In this document: positions 43,328 through 53,574 of the stretch, piece after piece
How the letters are laid out: each line of letters begins with the position of its first letter
Numbering within the stretch: position 1 is the stretch's first letter
From: an uncultured Clostridia bacterium
Lineage (GTDB): Bacteria; Bacillota; Clostridia; UBA1381; UBA9506
Assembly: GCA_934438075.1 (NCBI GenBank)
Contig: CAKSBF010000001.1
Coordinates: 434,001-498,000, forward strand
DNA length: 64,000 nucleotides
Direction: 5' to 3'
Translations under genes and position numbers: made by a program
The notes under the pieces: generated by a model
Seen by the model: the letters and a program-made list of their open reading frames with translations, nothing else
Told to the model about the DNA's origin: nothing
Databases searched by the model: none

Positions 43328-46243
43328 TCACGGAGCCGGAGTTGTAGTCGGAGCCGAAGTTGCTGCCTTTTTCAACTTAGCATAAACAGCACTGTCATAC
43401 TGATATTCGATAGCGTCAACAACTTCCTTGTCATCCATTCTTACAACAACAACATATACATTTTTGCTGCTGTCCTTCATGGAGCTCAGACCGGAAAGCT
43501 TGGTAACAGCGCTCTTAGCAGCTCTGTCGGTGTTGTACAATGCAACAGTTCCAACATCATTGCTGTTAGCGTAGTCAAAATCGCCTTTGTCAGTTGTTAC
43601 GTACTTGTTCTCAACAGACTCAACTACAGCCATCTTGTACTCGATCTTACCGCTGCCGGTAGCAACAATATCACCGAGGCTTGCGCTATCACTGATAGCA
43701 TCCTTAGTAGCAGGATCTCCATCAGGATCGCTTCCATTTACAACTTTATCGTAGTCATATACCAAAGTACCCTTGGTGATTTCTTCACCGGTCAGGGTGT
43801 ACTGGAATACGTCACCAACATCCAGATCATCCAGATCATTGCAATTGTCGCTGATTACATAAGATTTAGCTTCGCCACTCTGGAAGAACTTAACCATCTT
43901 CATGTCATCTCTAACAGTGGAGATACCGGTTACAACTGCCAAAGCAGAAGATTTGCTTGCAGTAACACCCTCAGTGATAACTGCCAGACCGATTTCTTTC
44001 TTGCTGTTCAGGTCAAATACGAAGGAGTTGTTATAAGTAATGTCTTCATCCAAAGAAGAGAACGGCAGAACCTCAATGTCATCCTCGTCTACGTTGTAAA
44101 CAGTTTTTGATACACCGCTTACATCAACAGTAGATGCTTCAACCGGAGCGTTGAACAATACGCTCTTGCTTGTAAAGGTCTTGCTCATAAACTTCTCACT
44201 GTTTGCTCTGTAAGAAGCAGAATCTTTTGTAAAGCCTAAGGTAGCAGCATCTTTAATCTCTTTGATCTCTCCGCTGCTGTTCAGCTTGTAGGAGATAACA
44301 CGATCTGAGATATTTGCAATAGCGTCATCTTTATCATTCTGATCCAAAGTAAGTACATAGAAAGTACCGTCAGTGTCATTGAAGTACTTATCCTGAGCCT
44401 TAGCGCTTCTCTTCAAAGCAGAAGTCTTAACGCCGTTCTCATAAATGTACAGGCTATCTGCAACATCAAAGGTAGTCAAAGAACCATCTTTGGTGAACAT
44501 CTTAATCTGATAGTAGTTCTCACCGAACTTGGACTCAGCACCAATCTTGGTGATAAAGCCGTAGTTCTTACCGGTGGTAGCATCTGCTTCATAATCCTCA
44601 TCTTCAGCAAAGATTTTGCCGTCGATGGTCAGGAAGTAACGGCTAGCGTCGCCAACTTCAAGAGTTACACCGCTGCCCTTAACGATATCATACTCTTTGC
44701 CGTCGATACCGTAGGTCTCACCCTTTTCAACTTCTTCGTCAACAGTACCCTCTACAGAGCCTTTGGTAACGATGATGTCCATGGTGTTAATTTCTTTTGC
44801 TTCAATAGAAGACGGATATGCACACAGAATGTTCAATACATCGTTTTCTTCGATGTCTTTCATATCAATTGCAGTACCGTTTTCATCAGTAATGCTGTAA
44901 GTAAATTTGCTGTTGTTTCTGTCATCAGCATCCAATGTCAGTTCATTGTCGCTGGTGCACTCTTTAAACTTGATGATGCCATCTTCAGCAATTACTTCAT
45001 CAACCAAACCATAAGCATACTGAGTGATGAATACTTTATCATAGTCAGCACCCTTGTCGCCCATGAATACTACTTTGCTTGCATGATCTTTGATGTCATT
45101 AAATGCATCCTCTGCATCAGTACCAGTCAAAGCATATCCATTCATATATACTTTAAAACCAGCTGCCAAGTCAACTTCCTGAGTTCTCAGGTCATCGTCA
45201 TTTTCATAATACTCAAAAGTAGCTGTTGCATAGTCAACCTTGTCAAAACCATCGGTAACTTCTAAGGTTTCAGCAGACTTGTTGTCCGGAGTAATCGCAA
45301 AGATTTCATAATCTCCATCTTCGTTCTCGCCAATGTAAGCGATAACGGTGTAGCCGAAGTAATCAGCTGCATTGGTGTCACCAACATAGAAATTGTCGGT
45401 ATCGCCTTTTTCATACTCGCCGTCTAAAACATCTTCCCAATCAAATTTGTAAGCGTTGGTCAGAGTCAGCTTAACTTTCTGAGTACCATCTTTGTCAAGC
45501 AGTTTGTCATCGCTGACAGCAGTAGCGTCAACAGTAGCCTTCAGCTTAGCAATGTCGAGGTAGTAGCTCAGAAGAGTTCTTCTAGCGTAGTCTTTACCAT
45601 CATAGATGTTGTACTCGTCCTGACCGTTTTTGGTAACGTAGCTGGAATCCATCAGCGGAACATCCAGTGCGTTGTAGGTCAACTGAGCAACAATGTTTCT
45701 CGGAGCGTTTGCGCTTCCTGCCAGGCTAACACCGCTGTTGATGCCGTTAGAAGCAGCAACTACCATGTAACCTGTCGGGTAACCGCCCTTACGGGTAGCC
45801 AGCGGCTCATAGCCCAAAGCGGAAACGAGCATCTTAACAGCTTCTTCATATTTTACCGGAGCGTCCGGATCGAAGATGCCGTCACCTTTGCCGTTTACGA
45901 TTTTCTGGCCAGCAGCCCAGTTGATGTAGCCGGCAGCCCAGTGGTTGGAAGCAACGTCGGTAAATCTCTGCTCGGAAGCAGAACCTTTAGCAGCGTTTTC
46001 CTGTCCCATTGCTCTGCAAACTACAGCAGCGAATTCAGATCTTTTGATCTCGGCTTCGCCATTGAAGTTGCCGTTTTCGTCACCCTGCAAGATTTTGAGC
46101 GAAGAAAGAACATCAATCGCTTCAAAATACTTGTTGGATTTTTCCACGTCTCCGTAGCTTTTAGCGCTTGCGGTAAAGGTCATCGCGGAGATAACCATAG
46201 CAAGAGACAAAACAACGGAAACCAGTTTTTTGAGATTTTTCAT
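43328..46243 (-). CDS. Large S-layer protein with three N-terminal SLH domains
   Basis: This 971-residue protein has a signal peptide (KLVSVVLSLAMVISAMTFTASA). Three SLH domains follow at about 29-80, 90-147 and 148-197 (for example SSLKILQGDENGNFNGEAEIK, HWAAGYINWAAGQKIVNGKG). The remaining ~770 residues are acidic, beta-rich, Asp/Lys/Thr-rich and lack Cys except for two or three scattered ones. The C-terminus is Thr/Pro/Ala-rich. Its size, strong consensus promoter, stable 5' leader hairpin and highly uniform codon choice suggest the main S-layer protein. GGGAGG precedes the ATG. Confidence 0.9.
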   Translation of the reverse strand: MKNLKKLVSVVLSLAMVISAMTFTASAKSYGDVEKSNKYFEAIDVLSSLKILQGDENGNFNGEAEIKRSEFAAVVCRAMGQENAAKGSASEQRFTDVASNHWAAGYINWAAGQKIVNGKGDGIFDPDAPVKYEEAVKMLVSALGYEPLATRKGGYPTGYMVVAASNGINSGVSLAGSANAPRNIVAQLTYNALDVPLMDSSYVTKNGQDEYNIYDGKDYARRTLLSYYLDIAKLKATVDATAVSDDKLLDKDGTQKVKLTLTNAYKFDWEDVLDGEYEKGDTDNFYVGDTNAADYFGYTVIAYIGENEDGDYEIFAITPDNKSAETLEVTDGFDKVDYATATFEYYENDDDLRTQEVDLAAGFKVYMNGYALTGTDAEDAFNDIKDHASKVVFMGDKGADYDKVFITQYAYGLVDEVIAEDGIIKFKECTSDNELTLDADDRNNSKFTYSITDENGTAIDMKDIEENDVLNILCAYPSSIEAKEINTMDIIVTKGSVEGTVDEEVEKGETYGIDGKEYDIVKGSGVTLEVGDASRYFLTIDGKIFAEDEDYEADATTGKNYGFITKIGAESKFGENYYQIKMFTKDGSLTTFDVADSLYIYENGVKTSALKRSAKAQDKYFNDTDGTFYVLTLDQNDKDDAIANISDRVISYKLNSSGEIKEIKDAATLGFTKDSASYRANSEKFMSKTFTSKSVLFNAPVEASTVDVSGVSKTVYNVDEDDIEVLPFSSLDEDITYNNSFVFDLNSKKEIGLAVITEGVTASKSSALAVVTGISTVRDDMKMVKFFQSGEAKSYVISDNCNDLDDLDVGDVFQYTLTGEEITKGTLVYDYDKVVNGSDPDGDPATKDAISDSASLGDIVATGSGKIEYKMAVVESVENKYVTTDKGDFDYANSNDVGTVALYNTDRAAKSAVTKLSGLSSMKDSSKNVYVVVVRMDDKEVVDAIEYQYDSAVYAKLKKAATSAPTTTPAP

Positions 46244-46301
46244 AGTCTCTCAAATCCTCCCTTATAATAATTTTAAAGTTTTACCGAAAGAGTATGTAGT
46301 G

Positions 46302-46340
46302 GCGCGAAATCTGTTCCTCTTTCAAAAACAGAAGCCGCGC
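46302..46340 (-). other. 5' leader hairpin of the S-layer transcript
   Basis: On the minus strand GCGCGGCTTCTGTT pairs in two blocks (GCGCG/CGCGC and TCTGTT/AACAGA) around a GAAAGAGG-containing loop, about 35 bases after the expected transcription start. Such stems commonly stabilise abundant S-layer mRNAs. Confidence 0.55.
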
Positions 46341-46376
46341 TTCGACAGAGACTAGCCCTATCATGATTCTGCATTG

Positions 46377-46405
46377 ATTATACCACTAAAAACAGCGTTC
46401 GTCAA
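46377..46405 (-). promoter_or_regulatory. Strong promoter of the S-layer gene
   Basis: TTGACG, 17 bases, TATAAT on the minus strand, about 130 bp upstream of the start codon. The rest of the gap to 46602 holds no convincing gene. Confidence 0.85.
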
Positions 46406-46602
46406 TGCCTGTTTTGCAGTTGTAATAAAAATGTAAAAAAAACTGTAATTTTTTTGCTTTCTTCCAGTCTTTTTCCGCTTTTACCACCTGCAGATTATAT
46501 GCAAACGCACATTGGTTTGTGCGTAATTGCCGTTATTTTTTCCTTAATAATATGTATTATACTGTTTAGACGGTGCCGTTTAAAAAATGTTCCCCAAAAA
46601 AC

Positions 46603-48222
46603 CTACTTTTTGCCTTCCTTTTCTTCCCTTTCCATCAGGCTGTAACGGATAAACTCCCGAAACAGCGGATGCGGTCTGTTGGGACGCGATTTAAACTCGG
46701 GGTGAAACTGCACGCCAACAAACCATTTTTTCGACGGAATCTCTACAATCTCACAAAGCTTACCGTTCGGCGACCTGCCGACAAAATGCATGCCCGCCTC
46801 TTCAAGGCGCTCGCAGTAGGTATTGTTCACTTCATAACGATGCCGATGGCGCTCGGAAATAATCTCCGCGTCATATGCCTCATATGCCTTGCTTCCTTTT
46901 TCCAGACGGCAGGGATATTTTCCAAGCCGCATGGTTCCGCCCATCTGTTCCAAATCTTTTTGGTCGGGCATAATATCAATAACGGGATAAGTTGTCCCCG
47001 GATCAATCTCTGTTGTATTTGCCGTGCGCAAATGCAGTGCGTCGCGCGCATACTCAATGACAGCAACCTGCATACCCAAACAAATTCCAAAATAAGGAAT
47101 GTCGTGCTCTCTTGCGTAGCGGCAAGCCAAAATCTTACCCTCCACGCCGCGGTCGCCAAAACCGCCCGGCACCAAAATGCCGTCGACCCCGCGCAAATCT
47201 TCCTCTACAGTCTCTTCTGTAATAAACTCGGAATTAATCCACTTTATCTCCACTTCGGCATCGTTTGCAATACCGCCATGTTTCAACGATTCAACCACAC
47301 TGATGTATGCATCATGCAACACAACATATTTCCCCACCAGGGCAATGGTTACTTTTTTACTAAGGCGCTCGGAACGTTCTACCATCTCTTTCCACTCGGT
47401 AAGTTCCGGCTTTCTGTCCTCAAGACCCAACCGTTTCACCGTCACGCGCGCCAAGCCTTCATCCTCCAGCATAAGCGGAAGCGCGTACAAGTTGTCCGCG
47501 TCAATATTTTCAATGACACATTCCGGTGAAATATTGCAAAACAGCGCAAGCTTGTTTACAATGTCCGCCGTCAGCGGATATTCCGTACGGCAAACTACCA
47601 CGTCAGGCTGAATACCGATTCCTAAAAGCTCCTTCACGCTGTGCTGTGCCGGTTTGGATTTCAACTCGCCTGCTTTAGATAGGTACGGTATGAGCGCAAC
47701 ATGAATATACATCACATTTTCTCTGCCGACCTCCGTTGCAACCTGGCGAATTGCCTCCAAAAACGGCAGACTCTCAATATCGCCCACCGTACCGCCGATT
47801 TCCGTAATTACAACATCAGCGCCGTCGCTGCCGCCCGCGCGATAAATCCGTTCTTTTATTTCATTGGTAATGTGCGGGATGACCTGCACCGTACCTCCCA
47901 GAAAATCGCCCGTGCGTTCCTTATTCAAAACTCTCCAGTAAACCTTGCCTGTGGTGACATTGCTGTTTTCGTTTAAGTTTTCGTCAATGAAGCGTTCATA
48001 ATGTCCCAAATCAAGGTCTGTTTCCGTCCCGTCCTCCGTGACGAAAACCTCTCCGTGCTGTGTAGGACTCATGGTGCCGGGATCAATGTTTATGTAAGGA
48101 TCAAATTTCTGAATGGTCACGCGATAATCTCTCGCCTTTAACAGCCGGCCGAGAGAAGCGGCAGTGATACCTTTGCCAAGACCGGAGACCACTCCGCCCG
48201 TTACAAAAATATACTTTGCCAT
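46603..48222 (-). CDS. pyrG: CTP synthase
   Basis: This 539-residue enzyme aminates UTP to CTP with glutamine. The synthase domain starts KYIFVTGGVVSGLGKGITA and has KFDPYINIDPGTMSP. The glutaminase domain has the nucleophile Cys in YFGICLGMQ and His/Glu in VQFHPEFKSRP. The ATG at 48222 follows GGGGG by eight bases. A TTGACA/TAAAAT promoter lies at 48259-48287. The pyrG attenuator known from Bacillus was not seen in the short leader. Confidence 0.97.
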   Translation of the reverse strand: MAKYIFVTGGVVSGLGKGITAASLGRLLKARDYRVTIQKFDPYINIDPGTMSPTQHGEVFVTEDGTETDLDLGHYERFIDENLNENSNVTTGKVYWRVLNKERTGDFLGGTVQVIPHITNEIKERIYRAGGSDGADVVITEIGGTVGDIESLPFLEAIRQVATEVGRENVMYIHVALIPYLSKAGELKSKPAQHSVKELLGIGIQPDVVVCRTEYPLTADIVNKLALFCNISPECVIENIDADNLYALPLMLEDEGLARVTVKRLGLEDRKPELTEWKEMVERSERLSKKVTIALVGKYVVLHDAYISVVESLKHGGIANDAEVEIKWINSEFITEETVEEDLRGVDGILVPGGFGDRGVEGKILACRYAREHDIPYFGICLGMQVAVIEYARDALHLRTANTTEIDPGTTYPVIDIMPDQKDLEQMGGTMRLGKYPCRLEKGSKAYEAYDAEIISERHRHRYEVNNTYCERLEEAGMHFVGRSPNGKLCEIVEIPSKKWFVGVQFHPEFKSRPNRPHPLFREFIRYSLMEREEKEGKK

Positions 48223-48258
48223 ATCGCATACCCCCTGCACAAAAATACCTACCTAGAT

Positions 48259-48287
48259 ATTTTAATCTTAAATTAGCGAGTTGTCAA
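48259..48287 (-). promoter_or_regulatory. Promoter of pyrG
   Basis: TTGACA, 17 bases, TAAAAT on the minus strand, about 37 bp upstream of the start codon. Confidence 0.75.
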
Positions 48288-48406
48288 GTTTTTTTTCAAC
48301 TTTCACACAATTTTCATGAGGAATTGTTTAGTATGAATAACTTTTTTCCGTAAAAATATCCATTTTCCCCAAAACAATCCGTTTTTCTTCCTTATTATAT
48401 ATCAAT

Positions 48407-49201
48407 TTATATCAGCTTCAGTTTTGCAAGGGCGCTGTAAATTCCATCGTGATCATTATCCTTCGTATGCATCTTAATTTTCTTTTTTAACGGCTCCGGT
48501 GCATTGCCCATCAAAAAGCCATATCCCACCGCAGTGAGCATTTCCTCGTCGTTGTAGTTATCACCGAAGGCGACTGCCTCCGCAACAGGGATGTCCCACA
48601 GTTTGCACAAAGTACGTACTGCTGTCTCCTTCGTGATACCGCTTTCCATAATCTCTAAAAGTGAATCAAAAGACTTCACAATGGAGTATTGCGGAAACGC
48701 TTTTTTCAAAATCTTTTCCAGTTTTAAAATCTCATCAGGCTCACCGATACACAAAATTTTACTTATAATGTCATCTGATGCCGAAGCGACTGTTCCCTGC
48801 CGCGCCTGTGCGTTTACAATCCACTCTTCCTTCACGATCCTCGGATCAGTCTTGTCCTTTACAATCCATTCGTCCAGAGAATAAATGCACCAGCTCACGC
48901 CAAACCGACCCTCTTCAATATAGTCAATAATCTCCCGGGCTCTGTCCTTTGAAAGTCCCCTGTGAAATAATACCCGCCGGTCCTCGTCCAAAATCAGCGC
49001 GCCGCTATAAGATATAATCGGGCAGCACAGACCATATTCCTCTGTAATCGGATAAATTCCCGATGGGCTTCTCGCGGATATAATAACAAACGGAATCCCG
49101 CGTGATTGCAGGGTTTTCACCGCTTCTTCCGTCCGCGGACTGATCTTAAGCTCACTGTTTAACAGCGTACCGTCAACATCACTGAAAACAATTTTTGGCA
49201 T
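48407..49201 (-). CDS. Cof-type HAD-IIB phosphatase
   Basis: This ~264-residue hydrolase begins VFSDVDGTLLNSEL (HAD motif I). It has IISARSPSGI (motif II), a Lys near ESGITKETAV (motif III) and FGDNYNDEEMLTAV (motif IV), with the type-IIB cap between. It dephosphorylates an unknown phospho-metabolite. The ATG at 49201 is chosen for GGGAGGAG seven bases upstream; ATG 49207 is too close to that site. It is a paralogue type of the gene at 21178-21975. Confidence 0.9.
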   Translation of the reverse strand: MPKIVFSDVDGTLLNSELKISPRTEEAVKTLQSRGIPFVIISARSPSGIYPITEEYGLCCPIISYSGALILDEDRRVLFHRGLSKDRAREIIDYIEEGRFGVSWCIYSLDEWIVKDKTDPRIVKEEWIVNAQARQGTVASASDDIISKILCIGEPDEILKLEKILKKAFPQYSIVKSFDSLLEIMESGITKETAVRTLCKLWDIPVAEAVAFGDNYNDEEMLTAVGYGFLMGNAPEPLKKKIKMHTKDNDHDGIYSALAKLKLI

Positions 49202-49371
49202 GCACATGCTCCTCCCTGTTTCCATTTATATAAAGCACGATTCATGCTCCGGACTGCCTTCAGCCTCCCGAAGCCGCTCCGCAGATTCGCTCTGCAAGCC
49301 CATTGTATCACAAACCCGCTTTGTCCGTCAAGGCAAAGAAAAACCAAAAAATAAAACCCTGCAACAATTGA

Positions 49372-49401
49372 TTGACAAAATTGCACTCTCCGTCATATAA
49401 T
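49372..49401 (+). promoter_or_regulatory. Promoter of the MFS transporter gene
   Basis: TTGACA, 18 bases, TATAAT, 34 bp upstream of the ATG. Confidence 0.75.
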
Positions 49402-49434
49402 AATAAGGATTGACATGCAGAAAGGCTGATAATT

Positions 49435-50631
49435 ATGAAACCTAACCATGCGAAACCCGATTACAAAAAAACCATGTATGCTTGCTTCATCGGCTATATC
49501 GTGCAGGCAATTGTTAATAATTTTGTACCGCTGCTGTTTGTCACCTTTCAAAACAGCTATCAAATACCGCTGTCCGAAATCACAGCAATTATTACAGTCA
49601 ATTTTATGATACAACTGCTGGTTGACCTGCTCTCTGCCGGTTTTATTGATAAAATCGGTTACCGAGCCTCTGCTGTCTGCGCCCATATTTTTGCCGCCTC
49701 AGGCTTGCTTTTACTGACGGTGCTGCCCGAACTATTTTCCAATGCATTCTACGGGATTCTTTTTTCCGTAATCATATACGCTATCGGCGGCGGTCTGATT
49801 GAGGTTTTAATCAGCCCGATTATTGAAGCCTGCCCCACTGACAACAAAGAAGAAGCCATGAGTCTCTCCCATTCCTTTTATTGCTGGGGTCACGTCGGCG
49901 TGGTGCTCATTTCCTGTGCATTTTTTGCTCTCTTCGGCACCGGAAACTGGAAGCTCCTCGCAGTGTTATGGACGCTCGTACCAATTGCGAATACCATTTT
50001 ATTTTTCCGGGCACCGATATATTCCTTAAATGAAAGCGGAGAAAGCGGCCTATCCATAAAAGAACTTTTTTCTAAAAATATTTTTTGGATTTTAATGCTG
50101 ATGATGCTGTGCTCCGGCGCAAGCGAACAGGCAGTCGGTCAGTGGGCGTCCGCATTTGCCGAGAAGGGTCTCGGAATCAGCAAGGCAGTCGGCGATCTGG
50201 CCGGCCCGATGACATTCGCACTGATGATGGGAATCGCAAGACTTATCTATGGAAAATATGGCGCAAAGCTTCACTTGGATAAATTTATTGTTTTCAGCTG
50301 CATGTTGTGCATCGCGTCTTACCTATGTATCTCACTTGTGCCAATACCGCTTATTGGCTTGCTAGGCTGCGCCCTTTGCGGTTTTTCCGTCGGTATTTTC
50401 TGGCCCGGCACCTACAGCAAAGCAGCTGCCTCCATTAAGGGAGGCGGAACGGCAATGTTTGCGCTGCTTGCCTTGGCAGGCGACATGGGCTGCTCCGGCG
50501 GACCGACTCTGGCGGGCCTGGTAGCCGGCGCTTTTCAAAACAACTTGCGAATCGGGATTCTTTCCGCGATTATTTTTCCCATTCTTATGTTGCTCGGCAT
50601 GTTACTTCTGAAGAGAGCTGACCGAAACTGA
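49435..50631 (+). CDS. MFS transporter
   Basis: This 398-residue protein has about twelve hydrophobic helices in two halves. The loop-2/3 motif resembles MFS motif A (SAGFIDKIGYRASAV). The second half includes GFSVGIFWPGTYSKAAASIKGGG, a helix-10/11 pattern of the FucP-like sugar branch. The substrate is not predictable, but the divergent HAD phosphatase and following GH94-type phosphorylase gene make a sugar plausible. GAAAGG is the ribosome site. Confidence 0.85.
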   Translation: MKPNHAKPDYKKTMYACFIGYIVQAIVNNFVPLLFVTFQNSYQIPLSEITAIITVNFMIQLLVDLLSAGFIDKIGYRASAVCAHIFAASGLLLLTVLPELFSNAFYGILFSVIIYAIGGGLIEVLISPIIEACPTDNKEEAMSLSHSFYCWGHVGVVLISCAFFALFGTGNWKLLAVLWTLVPIANTILFFRAPIYSLNESGESGLSIKELFSKNIFWILMLMMLCSGASEQAVGQWASAFAEKGLGISKAVGDLAGPMTFALMMGIARLIYGKYGAKLHLDKFIVFSCMLCIASYLCISLVPIPLIGLLGCALCGFSVGIFWPGTYSKAAASIKGGGTAMFALLALAGDMGCSGGPTLAGLVAGAFQNNLRIGILSAIIFPILMLLGMLLLKRADRN

Positions 50632-50693
50632 CATTCCTTTCCATGCGTACATGATAAGGCCACACGCCCGCTCATTTTAGAGCAATATCGTTA

Positions 50694-50722
50694 TTGTTTT
50701 TTAAAATAGAGCATGATATAAT
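50694..50722 (+). promoter_or_regulatory. Promoter of the GH94-type gene
   Basis: TTGTTT, 17 bases, TATAAT, 66 bp upstream of the start codon. Confidence 0.6.
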
Positions 50723-50788
50723 TAACTATTGTAAAAGATTGTATAAATTTATCATGCACTGTATTATAAAAAAGGAAAGGAAAACGAT

Positions 50789-53041
50789 ATGTATCAATTC
50801 AATAACGACAAGCGCGAAATAACTTTTGATAAACACAATACCCCCACGCCATGGATGAATTATCTGTCAAACGGTACATTTCACACCATGATGAGTCAAG
50901 CCGGAGGCGGCGTGGCTTTTTACAAAAGCCCGCAGATATGGAGAATCAACCACTATCGTTTTTTTCATCTGCCAACCGACCGCAGCGGCTTTTACACCTA
51001 CATAAAAGACGGTTCAGACATATGGTGTCCGACCAATGAACCGTGCAAATCCAAGCCGGAGCACTGGCGCTCCACACACGGCATGGGCTACACACGCTTT
51101 GAGGCCTCAAAAAACAGTATCAGCGCTGTTGCAACCTACTTTGTCGGGAAATATGAAAATGCGCTTATCTGGAACCTAAAGCTTGTTTCCGATACGGACA
51201 AAAAGATTACCATTTTCCCTTACGTTGAACTGGGCATGATGGAGTTTATGCGCGAACTGCAATGGCAATGCTACAACAAACACCAGCTAAGCTGCTATCA
51301 CAAAGACGATATTTTGATATACAAATACGGCGTGGAAAATCAGCCGAAACCGGACGAAACTCCTTTGGTTTATTTTGCAGCAAATGCACCCGTCACCGCC
51401 TTCGACTGCGACCGCGACGAATTTGTCGGCAGCTACCGCAGCGAAGAAAATCCGCAAAATGTAGAAAAAGGTTTCTGCACCGGTTCGGAACTTTACGGCG
51501 GTGATCCTTGTTTTGCCCTGCAGCTGGATATTGATTTAAAAGCAGGCGAAGAAAAAGAAATTAATATTTTCCTTGGCACCGCTATGACCGAAGAGGAAAT
51601 CGAAAAGTGTGTATCTCATTGCCGGGAAAGTGATTTCGTGGAAAAATCCTACCGGGCATTGTCAGAACAATGGAACGAATATCTTGCAAAGTTACAATGT
51701 GAAATTCCCGACAAGGATGCACAAACCATGATTAATATCTGGAATCCCTATCAAGCAGAACGCAATTTCCAATTTTCCAGAAACATCAGCTATTACGCAA
51801 CGGGAACCTTCCGCGGCGTTGGCGTGCGCGACACCGCGCAGGATATTTTAGCAATGATACCCTTTGATTTACGCAGAGCCAAAGACAAACTGAATCTGCT
51901 GTTCACGCAGCAATATCAGGACGGTCACTGCAATCACTATTGTTTTCCGACAGAGGGCTGGGAGCCTGTCACACGAATCCACTCGGACAATCATCTATGG
52001 CTGGTTATGGCATGCTATCATATTATAATGGAAGAAGGCAAACTGGACTATCTGGATGAAACCGTGGAATATTATGACGGCGGCAAAGCAAGCGTTTGGG
52101 AGCACATACAAAAGTCCATCGATTTCTGCATGGCAAACCGCGGCGAATATGGTTTCCCACTAATGCTATCCTCCGACTGGAACGACATGCTCTACCGCGT
52201 GTGCCAAAGGGGCCGTGGCGAAAGTATATGGACCGGGATGCAATTTGGAACCGTACTGCGTCAAATAGCCGAACTGGCAGAATTAAAAGGTGAGGACAAA
52301 CAAAAATATCTGGCAATTTACGAAGAACAGAAAAAACTGATCAACTCCACCGCATGGGACGGAGAATGGTTCAGAAGGTGCATCACTGACGAAGGAAGGT
52401 TCATCGGCTCCGCCTCCGAGCCGCAGGCAAAAATTTGGCTGAATGCACAAAGCTGGTCTGTCATCTCCGGCATGGGCGATAAAGAAAAACAAATCTCTGC
52501 CATGGACAGCGTAAAAAAATATCTGGATACACCGCTCGGCGTAAAGAAAATTGACCCGTCTATGACAACCGACTACCCCAGCAAGGAAGGCACGCTCACC
52601 TGCTATAACAAAGGCTGCGGCGAAAACGGCAGTGTGTTCTGCCACGCAAACACATGGGCAATTATTGCAGAATGCATACTCAAACGCCCCGAAAATGCAT
52701 ATAAATATTACCATCAGCTTCTCCCGATGATCGCGCAGGAAAAAGCGGGAGAATGGCGCTACAAAGCCGAACCGTATGTATATGCCTCAAATATTTTCGG
52801 ACCGGAAAGCGATAAATTCGGCTTGGCAAACGTCTCCTGGCTCACCGGAACCGCCGCCTGGATGTATGTTGCGGTAACACAGTATATGCTCGGTATTAAA
52901 CCAAAATGGAACGGACTGGAAATTGACCCATGTCTGCCGAAGGAAATGCTGCCGGCTAAGGTAACCCGCGTGTTCCGCGGTAAAAAATATGAGATAGAAA
53001 TCACAGAAAATAAACGCATGTTTATAGAATATAAAGACTAA
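50789..53041 (+). CDS. GH94-family glycoside phosphorylase
   Basis: This 750-residue protein matches the cellobiose/chitobiose phosphorylase family. The N-terminal beta-sandwich starts EITFDKHNTPTPWMNYLSNG. The (alpha/alpha)6 barrel has GTFRGVGVRDTAQD, TRIHSDNHLWLVMACY and LSSDWNDMLY, where the DWND Asp is the family catalytic acid. FCHANTWAIIAE and GLANVSWLTGTAAWMY are also characteristic. It would cleave a disaccharide with phosphate, giving a sugar-1-phosphate. No signal peptide is present, so it acts inside the cell, probably on a sugar brought in by a transporter. The ribosome site is GGAAAGG. Confidence 0.93.
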   Translation: MYQFNNDKREITFDKHNTPTPWMNYLSNGTFHTMMSQAGGGVAFYKSPQIWRINHYRFFHLPTDRSGFYTYIKDGSDIWCPTNEPCKSKPEHWRSTHGMGYTRFEASKNSISAVATYFVGKYENALIWNLKLVSDTDKKITIFPYVELGMMEFMRELQWQCYNKHQLSCYHKDDILIYKYGVENQPKPDETPLVYFAANAPVTAFDCDRDEFVGSYRSEENPQNVEKGFCTGSELYGGDPCFALQLDIDLKAGEEKEINIFLGTAMTEEEIEKCVSHCRESDFVEKSYRALSEQWNEYLAKLQCEIPDKDAQTMINIWNPYQAERNFQFSRNISYYATGTFRGVGVRDTAQDILAMIPFDLRRAKDKLNLLFTQQYQDGHCNHYCFPTEGWEPVTRIHSDNHLWLVMACYHIIMEEGKLDYLDETVEYYDGGKASVWEHIQKSIDFCMANRGEYGFPLMLSSDWNDMLYRVCQRGRGESIWTGMQFGTVLRQIAELAELKGEDKQKYLAIYEEQKKLINSTAWDGEWFRRCITDEGRFIGSASEPQAKIWLNAQSWSVISGMGDKEKQISAMDSVKKYLDTPLGVKKIDPSMTTDYPSKEGTLTCYNKGCGENGSVFCHANTWAIIAECILKRPENAYKYYHQLLPMIAQEKAGEWRYKAEPYVYASNIFGPESDKFGLANVSWLTGTAAWMYVAVTQYMLGIKPKWNGLEIDPCLPKEMLPAKVTRVFRGKKYEIEITENKRMFIEYKD

Positions 53042-53048
53042 TTCAAAA

Positions 53049-53072
53049 TGGCTGCAGCAAATGCTGCAGCCA
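53049..53072. terminator. Hairpin between the convergent GH94 and iron-regulator genes
   Basis: TGGCTGCAGCA/TGCTGCAGCCA with a two-base loop; T-tracts are weak on both sides. Confidence 0.55.
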
Positions 53073-53101
53073 CTTCTATCCGTCATTTTAATAAAAATAA
53101 T

Positions 53102-53482
53102 TTACTCCGCTTTGTTTTTATGAGCGTGTAAGTGTTCTTTGATCTTTTGAAACGTAACATCGCTGATATCGTGCTCAATCTTGCAGCTGTCGCTGTACGC
53201 CGTTTCTTCATCCACACCAAGCGCCATCAATGCATTGGCAATCACCTGATGTCTTTCATAAACCTTTGCCGCAATTTTCATTCCCTTTTCTGTCAGTGAG
53301 ATATCTCCTTCTCCATCTACAGTAATATATCCTTCCTCACGAAAAGATTTCATCGCCACCGATACGCTCGGTTTTGTAAAACCCAGATGATTTGCAATAT
53401 CAATTCCGCGAACCAGTCCATGTTTTTTGTGCAGCATAAGAATGGTTTCCAAGTAATTTTCTGCCGATTCCTGTATTCTCAT
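53102..53482 (-). CDS. DtxR/IdeR-type iron-dependent repressor
   Basis: This 126-residue protein has an N-terminal winged helix (GIDIANHLGFTKPSVSVAMKS) and the metal/dimer domain, without the SH3 tail. Metal ligands expected from the family are His78 (YERHQ) and Cys100/Glu103/His104 (CKIEH). Cys at the position where MntR has Glu indicates iron rather than manganese sensing. It is divergent from the feo operon, whose promoter carries two matching operators, so it is probably the feo regulator. Confidence 0.88.
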   Translation of the reverse strand: MRIQESAENYLETILMLHKKHGLVRGIDIANHLGFTKPSVSVAMKSFREEGYITVDGEGDISLTEKGMKIAAKVYERHQVIANALMALGVDEETAYSDSCKIEHDISDVTFQKIKEHLHAHKNKAE

Positions 53483-53574
53483 TTCTGTTTCCTTCCTTAA
53501 ATCACGATCATGTTTTTCTAGCAGCCAAAATAATTACACGCCCGTCAAAAATAACCATTTTCATTATTGTATTA

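Noticed and set aside
46573..47529. 318-codon plus-strand ORF
   Set aside because: Antisense to pyrG, which is complete and fully motif-bearing.
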